From positions 61,210-125,209 of the forward strand of contig NW_008707882.1 in assembly GCF_000327385.1 (NCBI RefSeq): a stretch of DNA of 64,000 bases. Direction: 5' to 3'. The position numbers were made by a program, and so were the translations under genes. The DNA comes from Lottia gigantea. Taxonomy: Eukaryota > Mollusca > Gastropoda > Lottiidae. The notes under the pieces are model-generated. The model was given only the letters and a program-made list of their open reading frames with translations, searched no databases and had not been told where the DNA came from. Of the stretch, positions 25,428-37,341 are shown one piece after another (the first letter of the stretch is position 1; each line of letters starts with the position of its first letter).

Positions 25428-25775
25428 CAATGGTGCGGGCACACGAACGGTCTTGGTCACTGATTTTTGTTGCCGACTAGGGTGTTGTGAAGCGTTTTGC
25501 TGACCAGCTGCAGGCACACTGAGTGATAAAACATCTCCAGTCGGTCGCTTTCCACTGTGTCAATTATCACGTGCAGACCATGCAATTGAAAGGAAAATGA
25601 ATCTGGATTATGACGCTTTGACTTGTAGACGATGAAACAATCGGCGGCAAATATCAAACTGAATTGATATAAACTGAAATCACGTGGCAGTGCGATAATC
25701 TTGTCGTGGAAGTGCGGGCACACGTGAGATTTTATTCGAGACCAAGACTGTTCGTGTGTCCGCACCATTAATGGT
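25428..25775. mobile_element. Foldback (MITE-like) element D
   Basis: Terminal inverted repeats of about 30 bp: AATGGTGCGGGCACACGAAC then GGTCTTGGTC at the left, and GACCAAGACTGTTCGTGTG then TCCGCACCATT at the right. The core lacks a transposase. A related half-site, CACGTGACCGTTCGTGTAAG, lies just downstream at 25798, which may be part of a larger or nested copy. Two ORFs overlapping it are the two strands of these arms. Confidence 0.75.
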
Positions 25776-25899
25776 TGCCAAATCTTGAATCAAATCTCAC
25801 GTGACCGTTCGTGTAAGCGCGGAATACGTTGCCTTAACAATCGATAGCGCTCTAGGTAAAAATGCAGGTCGGGCACGTTAATAGGACAGGTTTGAAATT

Positions 25900-26125
25900 T
25901 CAAAAGAGGGAAACTTGATTCCACTGAAATTAAATGTTTCACTAATCGCTAAATATGCACATAAGATCCTTCGCGATTAGTAAAGTCCTCAATTAACGTC
26001 CTTAGTTTTAATGGAATTGTAGTAACCAGAGACGTCTGATTGAAAATGGTGTAAATTGATGCAGTAAGTGTCAATGATACACATAATTTTTTTAGAAGAT
26101 ATCTTAACCATTCCTTATTATGTCA
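25900..26125. mobile_element. Foldback element family A, copy 3, decayed
   Basis: The right half matches copies 1 and 2: CAGAGACGTCTGATTGAAAA, then GTAAATTGATGCAGTAAGTG and GATACACATAAT. The left arm is largely degraded, and the CRE-like core is no longer intact. Ends are approximate. Confidence 0.6.
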
Positions 26126-26599
26126 TTTACTTCCATCTAACAATACTATAGAGAAAACAACCATACTCTAAATTAGACAATCTCCCAACGGATTCCATCG
26201 AATTCTCTTTAGACCTTTAGACAAATAGTAAATTTTAGGATAAAGTGTTGTTTGATGGAATCTTTATTGGTTACTGAGATTTCTTCTAGTCGTTTAAATG
26301 TGAAATAAACGAGACCGCGTGTGCTACAGACAGATCCGTCGACAGTAGCAATTTGAAATCGAAAATGAGCAGGCTAATGCCGCTGTCTTGCCAAAATTTC
26401 TCTCATTGCTTTCCGTTAATTCTTGGTTTCACAAGAATTTCGCAGCGAAATCTATCGAAAACGGCGGCATAAATTCATTTTAACCAAAACGTAGGTTGTT
26501 AAAAAATTATAGACCTAAACTGCAGCAGCAATAAGAGTCAATATTGTTTGTCTTTGTACTACAGTATAATAACAAGGACATGGCAACAACAAGTAACCT

Positions 26600-27075
26600 G
26601 CATAACGTTTATTTTATTTATTCATTTTTTTCTTTACTTTAAGGCAATATATTTTTTATAAACAATTCAAAACAAAATAATGTTAAATAAATAATATATA
26701 TATATAATTATCGTGCTGGTTAAATAATATAAATTACATACTAGATAAATAAATAAGGGTGAATATAAATATATAGACATAATCAATACATTATCGCAAA
26801 CATCTATGGCTTAAAGATTTCCCTTCTTATTTCCATTGCCTTATATATAAATATGGACAGATAACGAACTATACTTGTGTCTTGGCTCGTAAACATTCTG
26901 ACAACGTTTTCCTCTGTAGGGTATTTAGTTAGCCATGTGGGCAAGAAATTTGTTCTGAGATCTTGAAGTATAGGACAGAATGCTATAAAGTGTAGCTCGT
27001 CACCTAATTGCTTCCTATTACAAATTGAGCATAACGTTAATTGAATAGTTGAAATCACACAAGATCTCAATATAA
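26600..27075 (-). mobile_element. 5'-truncated LINE: 3' end of the reverse transcriptase ORF plus tail
   Basis: The minus-strand frame at 27070-26804 (88 codons to stop) carries a C-x2-C ... H-x4-C cluster (CSICNRKQLGDELHFIAFC) followed by ILQDLRTNFLPTWLTKYP. This is the zinc-finger-like C-terminus found after the reverse transcriptase in Jockey/CR1-like non-LTR retrotransposons. The endonuclease and reverse transcriptase domains are absent, as expected of 5' truncation. About 200 bp of AT-rich sequence beyond the stop is probably its 3' UTR and tail. The exact family is not determined. Confidence 0.75.
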
Positions 27076-27603
27076 ATCAGTGTGCAACAATATCTCTAAA
27101 AACAATCAAACACTTGTACATTGTCGATTGGGGCGCTAGCCTGAAACTACGGCGGTGAGGGAGACAACTGTCGAATTCAAAATGTGGCAACTGTGGAGGT
27201 GTTTTAGTCTCTAGCCTCTCAGGGAACACCTGAGATTTCTGCGACTATATTTGACTATATTTTAGGGCCAAAACGTATATAAAATCATATTTATCTGTAC
27301 TCTCACTGGCGCCGCCATTCAAACTGTCTTATATTGATAGAAACTAATCATAAATAATTTTGTTGTCGAGGTTTTTGTAATCACAAAAATCTCTGAATAT
27401 TATTTTACATTTCTTTCAACCTTATTTTTTTCTGCTCGAGAAAATATGGATTTTGTCATAAAAATGTATTTAAATCAGATAATTAATGACCGAAGGGTAC
27501 ACCATTGTTGTATCAAGGTTTGCACTGTATTTTTCGTTGTCTCGCACTAACAATGTCGAATACCTTTACCTTGACACAAACCAACATATTCATTATTTTC
27601 ACA
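27076..27603. other. Intergenic, nothing recognised
   Basis: AT-rich, with no supported gene or repeat. Confidence 0.45.
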
Positions 27604-27837
27604 TTATCTTCACCCATCTTCCCAAATGTCAAGCTATTGTTTAATACCTTGACTGCAACTGTCACCTGTATTGTAAATGTAAATGTTTTGATAGAATTCT
27701 TGTGAATACCGCCAATCTGAGCCTTCTGTAAAGAATAATCCATAATGTTTCTCGAGACAGTCCATTCTGTTATAGCAGAACAGGTGCTATTGTAGTAAAG
27801 GTATAAATTCGTAATGCATTCACCATTGTGAAGATAT
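27604..27837. mobile_element. Foldback element family B, copy 2
   Basis: Left end TTATCTTCACCC then AAATGTCAAGCTATTG, and right end TTCGTAATGCATTCACCATT followed by GTGAAGATA. TTGACTGCAACTGTCACC corresponds to the inner arm of copy 1. It is shorter and more diverged than the other copies. Two antiparallel ORFs here reflect its symmetry. Confidence 0.65.
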
Positions 27838-28394
27838 GGTTACTCATTCCGAGCTCATCTAACTTTGACATTCTATAGATCATTTCATTCATCTATTTTC
27901 TCAGAAACCACGACAAATCTGGTCCAACCCGTTCCTCGAACATAGTATATCGAGAATTTTCACCCATTTTAAAAGACCTATTTCGTACAAATTGCGAAAT
28001 GTTTACAAAGATGAACCATTATTGCTGGGTATTCTACATTTAGAGCAGGTCTCAAAAAAATCTCGGTTATAAAAATTCTTTTAAGCTTAACAAAGATTTT
28101 CAATGCGTGTAATTTTCTTGTTTCATTTCTTTTCTCTTGGCAGGACTACATAACATAGACTCTATACAAGTGTATCCAATTTCTAAATGAAACTTTTATA
28201 GTAAATAGAAGTTTCGTCTAGTTTTTTTTTTACCTTCTCTAGAGTTTTTCATGTACAAAAATTCCCCCTGGAGACATTAAAGATTCATAGGATTATATAG
28301 ATTTTTTAACTGGACTGTAAAAGCTCAGTATTCGAAGACATTATTTCACTCTTTAGATTAGTTGAGACGTATAGACGAGTTAACATGTTAACAC

Positions 28395-29390
28395 CTAGCT
28401 GAGTTTAGTTGTGATGTGAGCGAGTTGACATACTGACACGTAGACGGGTTGATATGCTGACACCTCGCCGAGTTGAGGTGTAGACGAGTTGACATGCTGG
28501 CACGTAGACGAGTTGAGATGTAGACACGATTAGACAAATAGACATGTCGATACGTAGACGAGTTGAGATGAAGACACGATTAGACATATAGACATGTCGA
28601 TACGTAGACGAGTTGAGATGTAGACACAATTAGACAAAGAGACATGTCGATATGTAGACGGGTTGAGATGTAGACACGATTAGACAAATAGACATGTTGA
28701 TACGTAGACGAGTTGAGATGTAGACACGATTAGACAAATAGACATGTCGATACGTAGACGAGTTGAGATGTAGACACGATTAGACATATAGACATGTCGA
28801 TGCGTAGACGAGTTGAGATGTAGACACGATTAGACAAAGAGATATGTCGATACTTAGACGGGTTGAGATGTAGACACGATTAGACAAATAGACATGTTGA
28901 TACGTAGACGAGATGAGATGTAGACACGATTAGACAAATAGACATGTCGATACGTAGACGAGTTGAGATGTAGACACGATTAGACAAATAGACATGTCGA
29001 TACGTAGACGAGTTGAGATGTAGACACGATAAGACAAATATACATGTCGATATGTAGACATGTTAAGACAAATGGACATGTCGATACGTAGACGAGTTGA
29101 GATGTAGACACGATTAGACAAATAGACATGTCGATATGTAGACGAGTTGATATGTAGACACGATTAGACAAATATAAATGTCGATACGTAGACATGTTGA
29201 GACAAATAGACATGTCGATATGTAGACGAGTTGATATGTAGACACGATTAGACAAATAGACATGTCGATACGTAGACGAGTTGAGATGTTGACACGATTA
29301 GACAAATAGACATGTCGATACGTAGACGAGTTGAGATGTAGACACGATTAAACAAATAGACATGTCGATACGTAGACAAGTTGACTAAAC
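28395..29390. repeat. Minisatellite, 50-bp unit, about 20 copies
   Basis: The unit is GACATGTCGATACGTAGACG, AGTTGAGATG, TAGACACGAT and TAGACAAATA, exactly 50 bp in most copies. Some blocks have ACATGTT(A/G)AGACAAAT in place of the standard unit. Antisense reads of the array give several overlapping repeat ORFs that are not genes. Confidence 0.95.
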
Positions 29391-29591
29391 ACCTTTAGAG
29401 GTAACCTAAGATCAGCCATCCTCAGAATCACCAAGCAATAGAATTTCAAAGACTTATAATAAAATTATAAGCAACTAATGGTATCTGGGAGAAACCTGAT
29501 AATTTGCTGGATTCTGTCTATCTAAACTTTCCGACGACTGAAAACTGTAAAATCGTCATTACAATCATTTGCTCATATGCAATCTATCTAC

Positions 29592-29881
29592 CATCTTCAC
29601 CATGTCAAGCCATTACGAACTTCGTTTTATACCTTGAATACAATAGCCACGTTTCATTTATCACGAACGTTTGTAAATGCAGCGATTCGGCTGAACGAAT
29701 ATAGCCAATCAGAGTCCCCAACATTATGCCATAAAATTTACTGTATGTTTGTAGATGGCTGTGATTGGCTGTATTAGCTTGAAATCAAATCGCCGCATTC
29801 CGTTATGCAAGAAATGTAGTTATTGCAAGGTGAGCCTATAAATATGACGAAGTTCGTAATAGCTTGACATTGTGAAGATAG
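29592..29881. mobile_element. Foldback element family B, copy 3
   Basis: ATCTTCACCATGTCAAGCC and ATTACGAACTTCG at the left mirror CGAAGTTCGTAATAGCTTGA then CATTGTGAAGATA at the right, about 290 bp in all. The middle differs from the other copies but keeps GCAGCGATTCGG and its mirrored AATCGCCGCATTC. It is non-coding. Confidence 0.82.
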
Positions 29882-32284
29882 TATTCTACTTTCTATAAAA
29901 AAAATTAGAAGTTCTGATCTAAGTTCATAAAAGCTTCGAGTTTGTACAAGATTATGTTGAGAACATAATAACAGTCTTGATGAAACTTCTCGATTCAAAT
30001 TATTTTATCTATTCGACTGAAAGGAATAGGATCCAGCAATATGTCCTGCAGGCTTATTCCGATTTGGTCGTATAGTGAGTGCTTAGTGCAACAAGGTAAT
30101 GCTTTCATGATGTTGCAATTTTGGTTCATTTCCATCAGCACATCTAATTGGTTGGTGTTTGGTGTACGAAATGATTAACGAAATTCCTTCCTTGTATGAA
30201 GTCACCGTCCTTATTCCTTATATTTATCAGTTTACTGCAGGCTTAGAGGATAATACTCTCCGAACGTCACCAGTCTTTCTAATGACATTTCATGACGGAT
30301 ATTGTCGGTTTTAATGAACCGCAAAATGTCCACTTGAGGCTCTTGTGTGCATTTGTAAGTTTTTATTCCCCCAAGATGGCCGCTGGCTGTGTACAACATT
30401 TGATCCGGTATTAATCAAGAAACGAAAGTTTATATTTAGTGGAGCTTGATTATAGATAAATAGTAATTTGTGATGTGGAATTACGTATTTTACATGAATA
30501 AGTTGTAAAAATTTATCATACTTGAAGTATGATTAACTAATTTGAGGAGTAGAAAGACAATTTCACTTTTTCGAGAAAGGATAAACCAAAAATCTTGGAT
30601 TCTTAGTCTTCTGGACACTGTAGGTAACTGTATGATATTTTGTCAGGGCGGAGGTTGAGAAAGGTGATAGTGATCACCAGTCTGGTTGCGAATAAGAACA
30701 GCGGTCATATATTTATTTCGGACTCAACTCGTATGCAACTGTGAGTTGTGAGTTGCTTTCAGTAGGCCAAGTCGTGACCTCTTTCATTATTCGAAGCCAT
30801 ATGAAAAGGTAATCGCTGTTGTATGAGGGCACGTTTAAAGTGATAATACGTCTTAGAATTAACATAAAATTGAAGAATTTTAAACTTGGCGAATAAGAGC
30901 CAGAAGATATACCTGGTGTCATAAATAACATAACATGATCCTTATATAATCCGATAAATCCAAAAAACTTAGTAATTATCCACAAATATGCAATTAACTA
31001 TTGAAAAACGCTTAATATCATGATTAAGCGTTATTCAATAATTACTTAGTTTTATGAATTTTGCAGCTTTCCAGATTTTCCATGAATTCTGTTCTAACTT
31101 CTGACACCAGGTAAGGTCACTGATGAATATATACTCATATTGACCATTCTTGAGAATTAAATTTTATGTTCATTCTAAGAGCTCTAAGAGTGTAGAGTTT
31201 TTCCAGAATTTGAATTCTCTGCTAGTTGCTGTTGATGGTCAATTGTATGTCTCACAATAAGCATGTCTAATCATTGGTCTTATTCAATGATGAATGTAAA
31301 TGTCACTTGAGATTATAAAACTCTCAAATATTGTGAGATAAACCGTTTACACAGATTATATGGATATCTTCTTAATTATTCTAATAGCATACATATACAT
31401 GCTATCCCAGTGGAAACGATTTCAGGATTGATATTTAAAATTCAAACAATTTGTTACGCCAGTATTTCAAGAAGTTTATCACGGGAAAAAATGTTGACTC
31501 ACATACGACATAATATATTCCTTGGTTTGAATTAAAAACTTCATTTTGACTATATAAAACCGAAGTGACTTTTAATGATGAAATATAATCTCTACAAAAA
31601 CTGTTTAAGTATAGATTTGCGGTTGCAAATAGAAAAACTAAGCAAAACGAAACCCGAAATCCGTAACAAATTATTGACGAAATATTGGTAGCAGTTAATG
31701 AACTTATCAATCATAAGTGAGAAAGTATTTCATTCTGAAATGTGGAAATAGAGTCTTTTAAAGGTAAATTTCTAGAAGGCTATCTAGAAACTTGTAATCA
31801 TATCTTGTCGTTTTATAACTATTTAATCTTAGTTAACTATATGAAATAACTTTTTCTTCCCTTCAAAGGTTAAAAGTTAATAAAATCCAATACGTTAGTT
31901 TCTGGATTGGTCTTTAAATTCAATAAATAACATAATAAGGAAATATCGCGTGGAATTGAAGGAAATTAGGTCTTGGTCTAGAACACCACATGCCAGTAAA
32001 TTATTTTCCATTGTGGAAACGTTATTACATTTTGATTATTTAATAATATTAAGAAATACATGGACAAAGAAAATCTGAGACTTGTTTACATAATTATATT
32101 GACTTATGATATTTTCTTAACTACAATCTTTTTTTACCTTTTACCTCACAAATAAGGATGCTTCTTTACTGCCAAAATGTTTGCTCTGCATCTGTATTAA
32201 AACCTTTGACCCTAGTTTATCAAAATAGTTTTACCTTTTTCTGTGTCATATCCTACAAGTAGGAAAAATTGTTATAATTATGTT
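29882..32284. other. Intergenic; one small foldback at 30968-31049
   Basis: No gene is supported in this 2.4 kb. A compact inverted repeat is centred at 31020: ATTGAAAAACGCTTAAT against ATTAAGCGTTATTCAAT (one mismatch), with a second pair outside it (CTTAGTAATTA / TAATTACTTAG). It may be a small MITE or a hairpin. The 90-codon minus-strand ORFs at 30713-30985 and 31435-31710 show no recognisable domain. Confidence 0.5.
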
Positions 32285-32830
32285 TTTGTATTCTAGACTT
32301 ATAAGGACGTGGACTGTTATCGAACGTTCCAGTATTCCAGACGTATAAGTACCTGAACAGTTATTGAGCGTGTTGGTATTCTAGACTTATAAGGACCTGG
32401 ACTGTTATCGAACGTTCCAGTATACTAGACGTGTAACAACCTGAACAGTTATTGAGCGTGTTGGTATTCTAGACGTATAAGGACCTGAACAGTTATTAAG
32501 CGTTTTGATTCTAGACGTATAAGGAGCTGAACAGTTATTGAACGTGTTGGTATTCTAAACGTATAAGTACCTGAACAGTTATTAAGCGTTTTGGTATTCT
32601 AGACTTATACGTACCTAGACTGTTATCGAACGTTTTGATTCTAGACGTGTAAGTACTTGATCAGTTATTGAACGTTCCAGCATTCTAGACGTGTAAGTAC
32701 CAGTTATCGAACGTTTTGATACTCTAGACGTATAAGGCGTCGAACAGTTATTGAACGTTGTGACATTCTAGATATGTAACAGTTATCGAACGTCATGGTA
32801 TTCAAGACGTATAAAAGCTTTAAATTATTT
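32285..32830. repeat. Minisatellite, about 43-bp unit, about 12 copies
   Basis: TATTCTAGACGTATAAGGAC, CTGAACAGTTATTGAACGTT and TTGG recur with length changes. Two-unit blocks (GACTTATAAGGACCTGGACT alternating with GACGTATAAGTACCTGAACA) appear at the left end, indicating higher-order duplication. Confidence 0.9.
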
Positions 32831-33184
32831 AGAGTTTATCTGTAATTTGTGAAACTTGAGGTTAATTCTGTATCCGACTTTAAGAACATACTGGACAGTA
32901 TTAAGTGTTAATAGTACCAATCAAGACAGAGGTTGTCAAACATCAAACACATCAGGCCTGATTGGTTTTGACATTTTCACGTAATCCTGGGGATTTATCT
33001 GATCAAAACTGACTTAAACTAGTAGGTCTCCACTAATATAAATTCATATATTTAAGTCCAAATGATTTCCCTTTGATGAACGTCACCAATGTACTGAAAG
33101 ATTATTAATATCTATTTATAAAATTATTTCAGGTTGTTCCGGACGTTGTACTATGATGATTGGTGATTGAAATCGATTGATACA

Positions 33185-33700
33185 TGGTTACTTCAGCAAC
33201 AATTCACTTCTCCGGGCACTAGGAAAAAGGAAAAACTTTATAACAGTGAAACATCACATCAAATGTTTTCAGATTGTGAAAACGATGGAATTAGTCCTAT
33301 GAAAAAGATTGAAGTATAAAACGATATGTAATAACCTATATGTGTGAATTTCTAAAAAGCCAAAAATAAATTGAAGAAGGCACCTGGAAAAGGGGAGAAA
33401 CTTGAATTCTTGATAACGGTGAAACATCAAACTTCAAGTGGTGTAACCAATCGACAAACGATATGTAAAAAAAAAATCGTATGTGAACAACACACATAAA
33501 AACTACAACAAATCACCTCTCCGTGCACATATAAAAGAAACAGTCTTTATAACAGTAAAACATCAAAGAACTTCAAATGGTGTAAACGATCGACTATGGA
33601 ATAATTCAAATGGAATGAGATTGAATATCACAATTAACTAGCTACATGTAAAAAACTATGTGTGTGGACTTCTAGAAAGAAGAAATTGCAAATGGTTTTC
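33185..33700. repeat. Three diverged direct repeats upstream of the GPCR
   Basis: The motifs CACTTCTCCGGGCAC, TTTATAACAGTGAAACATCA and TGTAAAC.ATCGACTATG recur near 33200, 33370 and 33510, with spacing of about 140-170 bp. The last copy ends about 200 bp before the receptor ATG. Role unknown; they may lie in its 5' untranslated region or promoter. Confidence 0.6.
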
Positions 33701-33903
33701 AGAAGAAAAGATAGGGAATAAATGAGTAAGATCTCTTTTTGAAATGAGTTGAAGTGTTTATTTGATTTAAATGCTCTTTATCATTCAAAACAAACATCAG
33801 TTTTGATTACCGGATATGTGACATAGTGTGAATTTTCTCAATACACGCTGTTTATTACAATGATTCTATAGAATAGGATGAACTGACAATTTAAACCATC
33901 ACA

Positions 33904-34926
33904 ATGAATATCAGCAGTAATTTCAGTCTGATTTTGGATATACCAGGTAGTAACAAATTGGTGTACAGTATCGCCAACGTTCTTAATACGTATATTCTTC
34001 CAGTTATAATTCTTACAGGAATTCTTGGGAATATTGTGTCTTGTCGTGTTTTCAGAGGAAAGGAACTGAAACGATTGTCATCTAGTATCTATGTAATAGC
34101 TGTTCTAGTGTCCGATTCTGGAATTTTAATCAGCCTATTGTTTGTATGGCTGGAAGTTCTAGGCTATGATTACAACCATCATCAAGGCATGTGCCAAGTT
34201 TTGGTGTTTCTGACTTACGTGTGCAGCTTCTTGTCCGTGTGGTACATAGTTTGTATAACTGTTGAGAATTTTATTACAATATGTTACCCTACCAAAGTGA
34301 CGGAAATGTGTACCAAAAAACGAGCGAAAGTTGTGGTGATTTCTTTATTCGTCGGAGCTATGTGTCTTTACAGTTTATCTCTTAGAAGTACGGAAGTGAG
34401 GACCGATAAGAACACAAACAAGGCTGAATGTGTTCGAAATCCTGAGTACCACGTCATGTTTTCTGTGCTCACGTATGCAGATTCTGTTATAACGTTAGTG
34501 ATACCCTTGACTGCTATTGCGTTAATGCTTGCAACAATGGCCGTAGCTATTGCTAAAACATTCCGTTGGAAGAAATTGAGTCCAACTCGTGAAACATCTA
34601 GAAAGGATTTTGTATTTAATAGTCCTCAAGTTCGTGTGGCGAAGATGCTATTCGCATTATCTGTTTCCTTTTTAATCATGAATGCTCCAATACACATTAT
34701 TAGGTTACATTATCTGCTGCGATCAATTGCATTAGGCGAATCTCCGGCCGTATCGTATAATGAAGGTTTAATCCAGCTTATATTACTGTTTATATCTTAC
34801 GCTAATTGTTCAATCAAATTCTTCCTTTTCTTAAGTTTTAGTAAGAACTTTCGGAAGTCAATAAGACAGTCATACCATGGTAAATTACCAGGTTGTTATA
34901 GAACACCGGAACAGACATTTGTTTAA
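33904..34926 (+). CDS. Class A (rhodopsin-like) orphan G-protein coupled receptor, intronless
   Basis: 340 residues with seven hydrophobic segments, starting at the only ATG that keeps the full N-terminus. The N-tail has NISS and NFS glycosylation sites. Landmarks: N43 (GN in TM1), D71 (VSDSG, TM2), C97 and C176 (likely loop disulfide), P201 in TM5 and P262 in TM6. The DRY motif is ENF (121-123), so the usual arginine is asparagine. The NPxxY region reads KFFLF (305-309). The LNxPxHIxRL-type TM6 and xFFLF TM7 suit the large invertebrate peptide/FMRFamide-receptor-like group, which is often intronless and expanded in molluscs. It would act in the plasma membrane; ligand and G-protein coupling are unknown. 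It could also be a diverged chemosensory receptor. Loss of R3.50 makes ordinary coupling uncertain. Confidence 0.92.
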   Translation: MNISSNFSLILDIPGSNKLVYSIANVLNTYILPVIILTGILGNIVSCRVFRGKELKRLSSSIYVIAVLVSDSGILISLLFVWLEVLGYDYNHHQGMCQVLVFLTYVCSFLSVWYIVCITVENFITICYPTKVTEMCTKKRAKVVVISLFVGAMCLYSLSLRSTEVRTDKNTNKAECVRNPEYHVMFSVLTYADSVITLVIPLTAIALMLATMAVAIAKTFRWKKLSPTRETSRKDFVFNSPQVRVAKMLFALSVSFLIMNAPIHIIRLHYLLRSIALGESPAVSYNEGLIQLILLFISYANCSIKFFLFLSFSKNFRKSIRQSYHGKLPGCYRTPEQTFV

Positions 34927-36238
34927 AAGACACCAATTTATAAACTTTTAGATATTTGAGAATAGCTTCCAAGAACTTTTAGAGGGTATCATATTTTCGT
35001 TACACTACTAATTTCTTTTAATTTTTTAACGACATCGAACTCAAAACGGAACGAATGTTTAGAGAATCTTCGATCTTTTTAATACTACTTTTTATACATC
35101 TGAGGTATGTTCAAACGAGCAGCTAACGAAGCATCAACACGTCGTGGATCAAGGGTCAGATATTGTGGAGACAAATCATTTAATCATAATCTTTACTAGT
35201 CTTACTATGTAAATCGAATGCCCAGTTCGTCCATCATGTGATAATTAAACAGTCATGAAAGACCGACGCAACCGACGAAACAAGCCAGCATATATGACAG
35301 TGAGCACCTATTGATCTCGAGTGTAGGAGTATAAATATGAATTTTTTAAATACCTTAAATATGTGCTAATTACTTGTTGTAGCTCTGTTGTTGTCATTAT
35401 GACTGATACAAGTTCACTGACTTGTAATTAAAAAGATTGTTCAAATAACAAAATAGTCCATTAACTTTTCCCTTGCCTTCCTAAATTGATTTTGATAAGA
35501 TTACAGCTGAGGGCATCACAAGATGTTTTTACTTTCACAGATATCGTATGACATCGAAATTGCTGCGGCAAGTATTGCTCGAATACTTTAACTGAAAATT
35601 CCATTTGCAGAAAAGTTGTTCGTTTGAGGTCTTGAACATGTCTGCAAACTTGAACATGGATTCTAAGGGCTACAGAGAATTGGGTTTTGCAGTCTTCTGT
35701 GGTTGGTTGGTCAGATTGAGCAAGCCAATGTGTGTATTACAACAATTCTCAGATTAATATTCTTGATGTTATGTCAGATGATAAAGCATCTTTTAACAGC
35801 ACTCCTTTTTTCGAAAATGAACATTTTGATGTACATGCATCAGTTTTATCTCAAATTTGAAATGTAAAGTATCATGGACAAACTATCTCTTTAAATTTCC
35901 ACCTTTTCACTGACAGAGCTGACATAAGATAAACGATTTAAACGACATTTAGAAGCGAAGAGCACAGCAAACAACTGGCATCAATTATTTATATAGTGCT
36001 AATTATCTCTTTTACCAATATCTTTATATTCTACATTTACTCTAATATTTAATATTCTGTTTGACAATATACTGAAATGATATAATTCACTATGATAGTC
36101 CATTAACAGTATACAGCATCGTCATAATATCAAGGTATTATACACCTCTAATACTTTCCTTTGATTGTCTGTATTTAAATTACAACTTTTAATGATACAA
36201 GTCTGTGAAATTTATCGCTCCACAAAGGTCATAGTTAA
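34927..36238. other. Intergenic downstream of the GPCR
   Basis: Must contain the receptor 3' UTR; ATTAAA-type signals occur near 35244 and 35425 but none is certain. Otherwise no feature is recognised. Confidence 0.4.
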
Positions 36239-36508
36239 GCCGCGAAAAGACGAGTAACGGGTGCGAACACGATGCAGACACGATTCGCTTCTATTTTCTA
36301 TGATCCCGCACCTTACACTGCTCTCGATAACGTGCCTAGTCTCGAGCCTTTAATTGCGACGATAAGAAGACAGGACATAAACCAGAGGAATAGGCAGAGG
36401 CAAAGCTCTTCAAGTTCGCACACGCAAAACTGTTCATCTCGCGGTACCCATTCGCAACAGGAGCAAAATGAAGTATTTCCCCAGTATTCGCTACCTTTCT
36501 CTCAATAA
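36239..36508 (+). CDS. Small orphan ORF, possible exon or element fragment
   Basis: An open frame with ATG at 36272 encodes 78 residues and has higher GC and less repetitive composition than its surroundings. It starts MQTRFASIFYDPAPYTALDN and ends in a Ser/Gln-rich low-complexity tail (QRQSSSSSHTQNCSS). No splice sites or known domain are evident. It may be a gene fragment, an element remnant or chance. I do not recognise it. Confidence 0.25.
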   Translation, partial: AAKRRVTGANTMQTRFASIFYDPAPYTALDNVPSLEPLIATIRRQDINQRNRQRQSSSSSHTQNCSSRGTHSQQEQNEVFPQYSLPFSQ

Positions 36509-37066
36509 TCCTTTGTTTTGACTTCTTTTGGGTTGAATGGTTCTTTGAACTGAACCCGAATATTCCCATTGAGCTATCGTTGGTTAAAATCTCATTTTCC
36601 AATCGAATATTAGTATTTATCAACTGAGTTCAAATTCAACCCGAAAGAGGATCATTGTGCTACTTGATCTAATCTTGCGGCATAATCTGAACCTTTAAGT
36701 TTCGTTATAGTCTAAACTACTTGAATCTTACATCGTTTTTGGATTTAATGGAGGTTATCTGGTTTTTTAAATCGAAAGGTCAGAGGCCTTTCATTTTCAG
36801 TTTATAGTAATCATTTATAAAATGTCATAATTGCCTCATTCAACAAGGTACAGTTTGAGTTATAATTCGTTGTAATCCCAACTATCCTGACTAATCTAAA
36901 TGAGTTTCGTTTAAGTTGGTTTGTTATTTGCGGAAGACACCACGCCGACTAGTATGTGATATCAGCATCTGCTGCAAACGGACATTAAACTTCCGGAATC
37001 TTAATGTTTTCTTCAGACTACCTCACAAAATTTTACGATATTTCCATCGACCTATATATTGCACTA

Positions 37067-37341
37067 CATCTTCAAAATGTCAAGCTATTACGAACCTTGA
37101 CAGCAATAGCTACCTTTCCTTCCGGAATGCAGCGATTTAATTGGATTGTACGCTAGCTAACACAGCAAATCAGATCCGTCGACATAAAGACTGTAAACAG
37201 TATGGCTTAAGGTTTACAGATTTTCTATCGAGGGCTGTCTTTGCGCATCATCCAATTAAATCGCTCCATGATATCGGATTGGTGACTATTGCAGTCAGGG
37301 AATACGACGAAGTTCGTAATAGCTTGACATTGTGAAGATAA
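37067..37341. mobile_element. Foldback element family B, copy 4
   Basis: The left end CATCTTCAAAATGTCAAGC and TATTACGAACC mirrors GAAGTTCGTAATAGCTTGAC then ATTGTGAAGATA on the right. Inner arms GCAATAGCTACCTTTC and GACTATTGCAGTCA also match copy 1. Two small plus-strand ORFs (36916-37335) run across it by chance. Confidence 0.82.

Noticed and set aside
28395-29390. CRISPR-like array
   Set aside because: Units are contiguous with no unique spacers, and the genome is animal; this is a minisatellite.
31435-31710. 91-codon hydrophobic minus-strand ORF
   Set aside because: AT-rich sequence gives Phe/Leu/Ile-rich frames by chance; no homology recognised.
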